This document shows positions 1-4,815 of a stretch of DNA of 7,819 nt, piece by piece (within the stretch, counting starts at the first letter, position 1; every line of letters begins with the position of its first letter). Source of the DNA: CAYSSM01 sp964433905 (lineage in GTDB: Bacteria > Patescibacteriota > UBA1384 > UBA12157 > JAENIV01); NCBI GenBank assembly GCA_964433905.1, contig CAYSSM010000026.1, positions 1 to 7,819 of the forward strand, in the 5' to 3' direction. The translations under genes were made by a program, and so were the position numbers. The notes under the pieces are model-generated. The model did no database searches. It had not been told where the DNA came from and was given only the letters and a program-made list of their open reading frames with translations.

Positions 1-277
1 GTGGAATACTAAAATTAACATCAATTGATAATAGTTCTGCTAATTTATTCGCCACGGGATACAAAGAATATTTATCATCTTTTTTGCCTTGGGGCTTGCC
101 AAGATGAGTGATGATAATTATTTGAGTCACACCTTTATCCAACAAATATTGGATCGTCGGCAGACTTTCGCGAATGCGCTTGTCGCCTTCAATCTTGCCA
201 TCTTTTATCGGCACATTAAAATCAACCTTTAATAAAACTTTTTTGTCTTTGATTTTAGCATCTTGAATAGTATTCAT
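1..277 (-). CDS. pgk: Phosphoglycerate kinase, N-terminal part (runs off left edge)
   Basis: Phosphoglycerate kinase converts 1,3-bisphosphoglycerate and ADP to 3-phosphoglycerate and ATP in the cytoplasm. Reading the minus strand from the ATG at 277 gives 92 complete codons with no stop. The family's N-terminal signatures appear in order: KVDFNVP (residues 17-23), RIRESLPTI (34-42, with the substrate-binding Arg36) and THLGKPQG (57-64). The last is a variant of the usual SHLGRP, with Lys for Arg at 61. The start is supported by its position just before the conserved first strand and by a GAGG at 291-294, though at 13 bases the spacing is long. The gene diverges from the hydrogenase genes across about 40 bases. 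The family is near certain; the other three quarters of the protein lie outside the window. Confidence 0.95.
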   Translation of the reverse strand, partial: MNTIQDAKIKDKKVLLKVDFNVPIKDGKIEGDKRIRESLPTIQYLLDKGVTQIIIITHLGKPQGKKDDKYSLYPVANKLAELLSIDVNFSIP

Positions 278-280
278 ATT

Positions 281-308
281 TTGATTTTATCCTCATTTAA
301 GTTAAAAT
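281..308 (+). promoter_or_regulatory. Putative promoter of the hydrogenase genes
   Basis: TTGATT (281-286) and TAAAAT (303-308) are separated by 16 bases and resemble sigma-70 -35 and -10 boxes (4/6 and 5/6 matches). Transcription would start at about 314-316, only two to four bases before the small-subunit ATG at 318. The mRNA would then be leaderless or nearly so, which agrees with the absence of a clear ribosome binding site there. This is a prediction in AT-rich sequence. Confidence 0.45.
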
Positions 309-317
309 GAAAGTAAT

Positions 318-848
318 ATGACAAATCCTAAGATAGCAATTTTTGATTTGACCGATTGCGAGGGGTGCGAGCTTCAGTTTTTGGCATTAAAAGAGAAATT
401 ACTCGAATTTGCCAACGATTTTGAAATCGCCGCCTGGCGTCTTGTACAACCGAGTGAAAATCAGTTGCCCAAAGTTGATGTTGCTATTATTCAAGGAACG
501 ATCGTGACAGCTAAAGACCAAGAAATTGTCAAAAAGGTTAGAGAAAGATCAAAAATTTTAGTTGCTTTGGGTGAATGCGCCCGAACCGGCTGGATTCCGG
601 CTTGGATAAAAAAAGAAAATCAAGAGGAAGCCATCAAATATGTTTATGGACCAGAATATAAACCAAAAAGAATTGATGCCTTGCCTTTGAAAGATCTGGT
701 TAAAGTTGACCTTGAATTACCCGGCTGCCCGCCTGAACCAAAAATATTGGAACAATTTTTAGAAAAGATTCCGGAATTAATAAAAACTAACCGTCATTCT
801 GAGCAAAGCGAAGAATCTGTCGCAAATGCGACATCTCAGACAAACTGA
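318..848 (+). CDS. [NiFe] hydrogenase small subunit, group 3b-like, short form
   Basis: The small subunit carries electrons between the NiFe site of the large subunit and the redox partner. The 176-residue product holds the four cysteines of the proximal [4Fe-4S] cluster: Cys14 and Cys17 (TDCEGCELQ), Cys87 (GECARTG) and Cys137 (LPGCPPEP). The LTxCxGCxLQ opening and the following 80 residues resemble the delta subunit (HydD) of Pyrococcus sulfhydrogenase, which suggests group 3b. HydD, as I recall it, is about 260 residues with a C-terminal domain carrying medial and distal clusters. Here that domain is absent and the protein ends soon after Cys137. The last 18 or so residues (from about Arg159, starting RHSEQSEES) are encoded by an inverted repeat, not by hydrogenase sequence. 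No twin-arginine signal is present, so it should be cytoplasmic. The large subunit follows 46 bases downstream. Confidence 0.9.
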   Translation: MTNPKIAIFDLTDCEGCELQFLALKEKLLEFANDFEIAAWRLVQPSENQLPKVDVAIIQGTIVTAKDQEIVKKVRERSKILVALGECARTGWIPAWIKKENQEEAIKYVYGPEYKPKRIDALPLKDLVKVDLELPGCPPEPKILEQFLEKIPELIKTNRHSEQSEESVANATSQTN

Positions 849-880
849 GGTATCCTTCGCTAAACGCTCAGGATAACACG
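792..880. repeat. Compound inverted repeat (REP/MITE-like) between the hydrogenase genes
   Basis: The outer arms, 792-818 and 850-880, are imperfect inverted copies sharing CTGAGC and AGCGAAG blocks. Two perfect hairpins lie inside: GTCGC/GCGAC (819-823 and 828-832, loop AAAT) and CTCAG/CTGAG (835-839 and 845-849, loop ACAAA). The folded form would be a cloverleaf with one outer stem and two inner arms. Sequence of the form TCATTCTGAGC...GCGAAGAAT is a familiar dispersed repeat in many bacterial genomes, often translated as HSEQSEES or HSERSEES at protein ends (from memory). It encodes the small-subunit tail and its TGA stop (846-848) and ends 14 bases before the large-subunit start. Confidence 0.8.
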
Positions 881-894
881 AATAGGATCTGTTT

Positions 895-2160
895 ATGCTT
901 CCTGAATATGTAACCAAAATCGAAGGTCACGGTGTTTTAAACATCCATTTTAAAGAATGCCGCGCGCGGCTTGAAATTAGCGAAGGCGAACGCCTATTCG
1001 AAGCGGTTTTACTTGGCCAAGATGCCACCCGCGCGCCATTTATCACTTCTCGAATTTGCGGCGTTTGTCCCACCGCCCATAACCTTGCTTCGATTAAAGC
1101 GATTGAAAACGCCCTCAGCATCAAACCCAACCCAATCACTGTTGAACTCAGAGAATTGATGCTCTCCGGACAAATAATTTTTTCCCATCTTCTTCATCTT
1201 TTCTTTCTGGTTTTACCCGATTATTATCAGGTTGCTTCAGCCTTAAAAATTGCTGAAAAATTCCCCGCCGAATATCACATTGCTCTAAATCTTAAAAGAT
1301 TGTCCGATAAACTTCTCACTGTGATTGGCGGAAGGCCTATTCATCCAACACTGACAACTGTCGGCGGGTTTTTAAAATTTCCGAATAAAGGCGATTTGGT
1401 AACTTTACGCGAAGATATCAACGAAGTATTAGATGAGGCAGAAGATTTTGTTAAAATTTTTGCTAATATTTCTTATCCGTCTCTTGAACGAAAATCGGAG
1501 TATCTCGCATTGAATAATGGCGGTTATACATTCTACGATGGCGAAGTTTTATCATCTTCCGGCAAGAAATTTTTACCCGAGAATTATAAAAATTATATTA
1601 AAGAAACTGTCAAAGATTATTCCACCGCCAAATTCGGACATTTTGCCGAAAATGGTGGATTTATTGTAGGAGCATTAGCCCGGCTTACTTTACATCAAGA
1701 AAAGCTCAATCCCAAAGCCCAAGAAATGCTTAAAACCATTCCCCACAAATTCTCCGCCGAAGTCCACAATCCGTTCCATAATATTCCCGCTCAAGCGATA
1801 GAACTTTTACATTTCGTGGAAGAATCTGCTAAAATTATCGACCGATTACTTAAAGTTAATATTCCCACAACGCCGCCCAAACCCGCTATTTCTAAACCTT
1901 CGAAACCGACATGGGGAATCGGAGCGGTGGAGGCCCCACGGGGGATTTTATATCATGCTTATGAGATAGATACTAATGGCAAAATTATTAACGCCGATAT
2001 TGTGACACCAACTGTTCAAAATTTGACCAGTCTTGAAACCGACGCGGAAGATTTACTAAGAACTTTACAATTAGATCAAAATGATCAAAAAGTTTGCATC
2101 AAAGAACTCGAAATGTTAATCCGCGCTTACGACCCCTGCATCACATGTTCCGTCCATTGA
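895..2160 (+). CDS. [NiFe] hydrogenase large (catalytic) subunit, group 3b-like
   Basis: This is the catalytic subunit for H2 production or uptake. The 421-residue product has both nickel-binding motifs: L1, RICGVCPTAH, with Cys55 and Cys58; and L2, DPCITCSVH, with Cys415 and Cys418 at the very C-terminus. The N-terminal KIEGHG (8-13) is the conserved motif whose Glu lies near the active site. SHLLHLFFLVLPDYY (97-111) is typical of group 3 enzymes. The start is supported by AGGA at 884-887, seven bases upstream. The protein stops directly after His421, where the maturation endopeptidase normally cuts, so no removable tail is encoded. It is co-oriented with the small subunit, probably in one transcript. 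Diaphorase subunits (HydB/HydG type) do not follow; an unrelated gene with its own promoter does. Group 3 is well supported; 3b rests mainly on the small subunit. Confidence 0.95.
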   Translation: MLPEYVTKIEGHGVLNIHFKECRARLEISEGERLFEAVLLGQDATRAPFITSRICGVCPTAHNLASIKAIENALSIKPNPITVELRELMLSGQIIFSHLLHLFFLVLPDYYQVASALKIAEKFPAEYHIALNLKRLSDKLLTVIGGRPIHPTLTTVGGFLKFPNKGDLVTLREDINEVLDEAEDFVKIFANISYPSLERKSEYLALNNGGYTFYDGEVLSSSGKKFLPENYKNYIKETVKDYSTAKFGHFAENGGFIVGALARLTLHQEKLNPKAQEMLKTIPHKFSAEVHNPFHNIPAQAIELLHFVEESAKIIDRLLKVNIPTTPPKPAISKPSKPTWGIGAVEAPRGILYHAYEIDTNGKIINADIVTPTVQNLTSLETDAEDLLRTLQLDQNDQKVCIKELEMLIRAYDPCITCSVH

Positions 2161-2207
2161 GAACACTTCTCGACAACAAGCCATACGAGCAGAAAAATCG
2201 CCCTCGA

Positions 2208-2284
2208 GGTCCGTCCCGCATACAGCGCTCCTTAAAGTAGAGGACGCAGTCCCTTTTTAAGGAAGCTGCTATGCTGGGACGACC
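2208..2284. repeat. 77-base fold-back (imperfect inverted repeat)
   Basis: The arms 2208-2236 and 2256-2284 are both 29 bases and pair through GGTC, GTCCC, GCATA, CAGC and TCCTTAAA blocks, interrupted only by single-base bulges and one mismatch. The loop contains a small hairpin, GGAC/GTCC (2242-2245 and 2249-2252). It lies 47 bases after the hydrogenase stop and about 30 bases before the -35 box of the next gene. No T-run follows on the plus strand, so it is not a standard terminator. Its arms do not match the repeat at 792-880. It could be a MITE-like insertion or a structured RNA element; I do not recognise the family. Confidence 0.7.
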
Positions 2285-2312
2285 CTTGTATTACCTGTTC
2301 TGTACACTAAAC

Positions 2313-2340
2313 TTGCATTTTCTGCCATAATTGGTAAAAT
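2313..2340 (+). promoter_or_regulatory. Putative promoter of the 2368-3093 gene
   Basis: TTGCAT (2313-2318) and TAAAAT (2335-2340) are spaced by 16 bases, the same spacing and -10 sequence as the hydrogenase promoter candidate. The expected start, near 2347, leaves a leader of about 20 bases that contains the strong AAAGGAG site. This suggests the gene can be expressed independently of the hydrogenase genes. Confidence 0.5.
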
Positions 2341-2353
2341 AGAAAATCTCAAG

Positions 2354-2360
2354 AAAGGAG
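2354..2360 (+). promoter_or_regulatory. Ribosome binding site that fixes the start at 2368
   Basis: AAAGGAG lies one base from a GTG at 2362, seven bases from the ATG at 2368 and ten from the ATG at 2371. Seven bases is the best spacing, so 2368 is preferred over the longest reading frame, which begins at the GTG. Confidence 0.75.
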
Positions 2361-2367
2361 CGTGAAG

Positions 2368-3093
2368 ATGATGAATCTGCGTAAAATTATTATCAATCCT
2401 GATGCGCTGATTCTCATCGAGCGCATCCTGGCTTCTTGTATTGATATGGATAAAACCGTAGACGACATCCGTTTTCCTAAGGATCAACCTATCAGTTTGG
2501 AAGATCTTCGCTGCCGCTTCCCCATTCCCGCTGTCGGGTTTTATCAAATCTGCAAGGCTAACGGAAGTTCCAAGATAAAACCAGAAAATGTTGTTCAACT
2601 TTTTGCCGGACCGATCCACGCCATCGCAGTCAAGGATCGACTAGAAAATCCGCACCAAATTATTGTTGCCACCGGTCAGCCTTTTCTTGCGAGAATGAAA
2701 GAAGTGAATATTCACTTTTCGATTCCAGAAAATCGGGCCGTTTTTGGTCTTTTTGATTTAGCCATGCCGGCCCGCGTGAAGAATCCTCATGGACAGAAAA
2801 CTCAGCTTTCAATCTGGGATCTTACCGTAACGGATGTGGTCAGCCCATCCGCAATTCAGCTGAAGCAGGATCAATGGGTACTTACCCATATGGGCGCAGT
2901 GATTACAGTAATTCGAGAATCGGAGGTGAAAAAGATTCGTCGGCTCCAAAAACAAAGTGCCGCAGTGGAAATGATTAGTGATTTCATGACTACCTTAAAA
3001 GGCAAGGAAATCAACTGCAGCAACTTTTGCCCTTCAGGACCGAACAAAAATGATGGCTGCGATCTATCCACTTGGAACATAAAACGGCTTTAA
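2368..3093 (+). CDS. Hypothetical protein with C-terminal cysteine group
   Basis: I do not recognise this 241-residue protein. It has no signal peptide or membrane segment. The N-terminal third has alternating hydrophobic patches and Cys24, Cys49 and Cys62. A stretch near 130-180 (LFDLAMPARVKNP, LSIWDLTVTDVVSP) looks like a beta-rich globular domain. A basic, probably helical segment, VKKIRRLQKQ, follows near 187-196. The C-terminus has Cys217, Cys221 and Cys231 (CSNFC...GC), which could bind metal or form disulfides. The gene has its own promoter candidate, a textbook ribosome binding site and a strong terminator. I counted 47% G+C over 2401-2640, against 36% over three sampled stretches of the hydrogenase large subunit (180 bases), so it may have a separate origin. 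A link to the hydrogenase is suggested only by position. The reading frame is convincing; the function is open. Confidence 0.85.
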   Translation: MMNLRKIIINPDALILIERILASCIDMDKTVDDIRFPKDQPISLEDLRCRFPIPAVGFYQICKANGSSKIKPENVVQLFAGPIHAIAVKDRLENPHQIIVATGQPFLARMKEVNIHFSIPENRAVFGLFDLAMPARVKNPHGQKTQLSIWDLTVTDVVSPSAIQLKQDQWVLTHMGAVITVIRESEVKKIRRLQKQSAAVEMISDFMTTLKGKEINCSNFCPSGPNKNDGCDLSTWNIKRL

Positions 3094-3125
3094 TCCCTTG
3101 CAAGCGCTCGCAGGGGATTTTTTTT
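3092..3125 (+). terminator. Rho-independent terminator after the hypothetical gene
   Basis: AATCCCTTGC (3092-3101) pairs with GCAGGGGATT (3110-3119) through one G-T wobble, with an eight-base loop. A run of eight T follows (3118-3125). It overlaps the TAA of the upstream gene, and the T-run overlaps the stop codon of the convergent hypC. On the minus strand no T-run follows, so it mainly serves the plus-strand transcript. Confidence 0.9.
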
Positions 3126-3351
3126 ATGATGCTAATGCATCTGCATTATGAGAACATTTAGAAGCTAACTTTAAAATATCTTTTGCTTCTTTTTCTGGTA
3201 ATTTATTTATTGCTAAGTCAGCATGACACAAAATCCAATCGCCCGCTTTGGCATCGGGCACTAAAGAAGTATCAACAACTCTCCCATCTTCAATTTTGAA
3301 TTTGGAATAGGCTATTTTGGATTTTATTTTAACAGGAATTGCTAAACACAT
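3124..3351 (-). CDS. hypC: Hydrogenase maturation chaperone HypC
   Basis: HypC works with HypD in delivering the Fe(CN)2CO unit and binds the large-subunit precursor in the cytoplasm. The product is 75 residues, a normal length. It begins MCLAIPVKI; Cys2 is the essential residue exposed once Met is removed. This fixes the start at 3351, not at the ATG further upstream at 3384, which lies inside the preceding gene. The second half, AGDWILCHADLAINKLPEKEA, matches the family's G-D-x-V-L-V-H-x-x-x-A-I pattern. It starts two bases after the SDR stop codon, so translation is probably coupled. No other maturation gene (hypA, B, D, E or F) is in the window. Residues 14-20 (AYSKFKI) fall on a 13-base sequence shared with the GAPDH tail, so this loop may be repeat-derived. 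Confidence 0.92.
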   Translation of the reverse strand: MCLAIPVKIKSKIAYSKFKIEDGRVVDTSLVPDAKAGDWILCHADLAINKLPEKEAKDILKLASKCSHNADALAS

Positions 3352-3352
3352 T

Positions 3353-4105
3353 TTATTTAATCGTCCAGCCGCCATCAATGGCAATTGTTTGGCCCGTCAC
3401 AAAATCCGATTCGTCACTGGCTAAATAAACTGCCAGATGGGCGATATCTTCTGGCTCGCCCAATCTTCCTATCGGGGTTTGCGCCAACATTCCTTGGGCT
3501 GTTTTTTCGTCTTTAAGTAAATCAGTCGTCATATTAGTTTTTATAACCCCTGGCGCAATTGCGTTTACATTAATTTTTTTTGCCGCCAAATCAAGTGCAG
3601 TTTCTCTTGTTAGATTTACAACTCCGCCTTTAGCGGCGCAATAAGCTGTAATTCCTTGAAAACCGACTAGACCAGCGATTGAAGCGGTGTTAATGATCTT
3701 GCCTTTCCCTCTTTTTTCCATTTCCGGAGCGGCCGCTTTGATGCCTAAAAACACGCCTTTTAGATCAACGTCGATTGTTTTTTGCCAAATTTCATCTGTT
3801 GTATTAGCAAGGTCAGCCATTAAAGCCACGCCGGCGTTATTGACTAAAATATCCAAACCGCCGAAAGTTTCTACTGCCAATTTAATCATCGCTTCGATTT
3901 GATCTTTTTGTGAAACATCCGTTTTTGAAACCGCCGAATCGCCACCATTCTGTTTAATCATCTCCACAGTTTCTTTGGCAGTTTCTTCATTATAGTCAGC
4001 CACAATCACATTCGCTCCTTCTTGAGCAAATTCTTTAGCAATCGCCCGGCCAATCCCTGAACCGGCGCCTGTCACAATCGCTACTTTGTCTTTTAGTCGA
4101 TCCAT
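3353..4105 (-). CDS. Short-chain dehydrogenase/reductase (SDR), FabG-like
   Basis: This 250-residue protein is a classical SDR, a single-domain Rossmann oxidoreductase acting on an alcohol or ketone. It has the TGAGSGIG cofactor motif (12-19), NNAG (89-92), and catalytic Ser142 with Tyr155-x3-Lys159. Asp37 at the end of the second strand favours NAD(H) over NADP(H). The fourth member of the catalytic tetrad, usually Asn in VNLKG, is Asp114 here (VDLKG), a common variant. The C-terminal DGGW is typical. GGAG at 4110-4113 lies four bases upstream of the ATG. The substrate cannot be told from sequence; 3-oxoacyl-ACP reductase, sugar or acetoin-type dehydrogenase are all possible. It sits between the small membrane protein (78-base gap) and hypC (one-base gap). 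Confidence 0.93.
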   Translation of the reverse strand: MDRLKDKVAIVTGAGSGIGRAIAKEFAQEGANVIVADYNEETAKETVEMIKQNGGDSAVSKTDVSQKDQIEAMIKLAVETFGGLDILVNNAGVALMADLANTTDEIWQKTIDVDLKGVFLGIKAAAPEMEKRGKGKIINTASIAGLVGFQGITAYCAAKGGVVNLTRETALDLAAKKINVNAIAPGVIKTNMTTDLLKDEKTAQGMLAQTPIGRLGEPEDIAHLAVYLASDESDFVTGQTIAIDGGWTIK

Positions 4106-4183
4106 TTTTCTCCATTATATTTTGAATTTACTTTTTCATTTTTCGATAAATAAAAATTCCTATTTATTTTGCTAGCCATAGAA

Positions 4184-4375
4184 TTATTCAAAAGTTGACT
4201 TAAAAAGCCAAATCGCTCCCATTAACAAGAAAAATAGCGATACGATTGTGAGTATCGTCATTGACTGACCATAGCTGGCGTTATCCGCCGAAACAAAAAG
4301 TCGATCCGCTCCCAACATTAGAATCCCAATTACCAAAATGACAATTCCAATTATAACCCGCCTGCTTCTTTTCAT
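4184..4375 (-). CDS. Small membrane protein with two transmembrane helices
   Basis: This 63-residue protein of unknown function starts MKRSRR and has two hydrophobic segments, at about residues 7-22 (VIIGIVILVIGILMLG) and 40-59 (ILTIVSLFFLLMGAIWLF). A polar stretch of about 17 residues (ADRLFVSADNASYGQSM) joins them. The basic N-terminus predicts both ends inside and the connecting loop outside. AGGAG lies six bases upstream of the ATG and overlaps the TAG stop of the thioredoxin-like gene, an arrangement typical of coupled translation. The tight link to a membrane-anchored thioredoxin-like protein suggests a shared envelope role, but nothing in the sequence names it. Confidence 0.8.
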   Translation of the reverse strand: MKRSRRVIIGIVILVIGILMLGADRLFVSADNASYGQSMTILTIVSLFFLLMGAIWLFKSTFE

Positions 4376-4383
4376 ACTCTCTC

Positions 4384-4797
4384 CTATTTATGCTGATCGA
4401 GCCATGTTTTCAAAGGTTCTTTTTCGTTAAAACCAACCAGACGCTCGCCATTGGCGGCAACAAAAGTCGGAGTGCCGGAAATATTGTACTGCTTCCAAAC
4501 ATCCGGTTTTTCGCCGATATTCATCGGTTTTACTTTATAACCTTCTTTACCAAGTTGCTCTAAAACTTCTTTTTCTTTTTGACACCAATGACAATAATCA
4601 GTGTAAAAATACATTACTTTGGCATCTTCGGAAAAATATGAAGTCTGACTTGTTCCGGCAACTTCCTGCGATTGTTGGCTTGAAGGCATCGGGTTGGCAG
4701 TAATAGTTTTTTTAGACAGTTTTATAAATCCGTACAAACTTAACCCCACGACCAAGACGAGTGAGAGAATTGAAATTAGAATCCAATCCTTACGCAT
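4384..4797 (-). CDS. Membrane-anchored thioredoxin-like protein
   Basis: This 137-residue protein has an N-terminal membrane helix (about 5-26, after MRKD) and a Ser/Gln-rich linker (38-53). A thioredoxin-like domain follows, with a CHWC active site (Cys69 and Cys72) and the cis-proline loop SGTPTF (Pro110). The basic N-terminus and uncleaved helix place the domain outside the cytoplasmic membrane, where it would act as a thiol-disulfide reductant or oxidase. The sequence around the site, FYTDYCHWCQKEKEVLEQL, resembles small DsbE/thioredoxin_2-type proteins. AAAGGAG about four bases upstream supports the start. It follows GAPDH by 18 bases and precedes the small membrane protein by 8, so it is probably in the GAPDH operon. 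Its substrate is unknown. Confidence 0.9.
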   Translation of the reverse strand: MRKDWILISILSLVLVVGLSLYGFIKLSKKTITANPMPSSQQSQEVAGTSQTSYFSEDAKVMYFYTDYCHWCQKEKEVLEQLGKEGYKVKPMNIGEKPDVWKQYNISGTPTFVAANGERLVGFNEKEPLKTWLDQHK

Positions 4798-4815
4798 AAT
4801 ACTCCTTTGTTATTA

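Noticed and set aside
295..324. Promoter for phosphoglycerate kinase formed by TTGTCA and TTAAAT on the minus strand (18-base spacer).
   Set aside because: The resulting transcript would start downstream of the only candidate ribosome binding site, and the -10 match is poor.
2158..2235. Read-through of the large-subunit TGA, giving a 24-codon tail after the stop up to a TAA at 2233, which could mimic a cleavable extension (TGA as Gly or selenocysteine).
   Set aside because: All long frames in the window are free of internal TGA and use normal glycine codons, so the code is standard. The would-be tail runs into the fold-back element and does not look like a conserved extension.
2208..2284. 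The fold-back as a terminator of the hydrogenase operon.
   Set aside because: The only T-run (2254-2258) is in the loop side of the right arm, not after the stem, and no T-tract follows on the plus strand.
2269..2619. 116-codon open frame on the minus strand opposite the hypothetical gene.
   Set aside because: It overlaps the promoter, the fold-back arm and the start of the better supported plus-strand gene, and no good ribosome binding site supports it.
4114..4119. Perfect TATAAT on the minus strand just upstream of the SDR gene, as a separate promoter.
   Set aside because: It is only eight bases from the ATG, would place the transcription start at or past the ribosome binding site, and has no -35 box. 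The region is AT-rich.
4146..4167. ATAAATA/TATTTAT hairpin between the small membrane protein and the SDR gene, as a terminator.
   Set aside because: The stem is purely A-T with no T-tract after it on the minus strand, so it would be weak.
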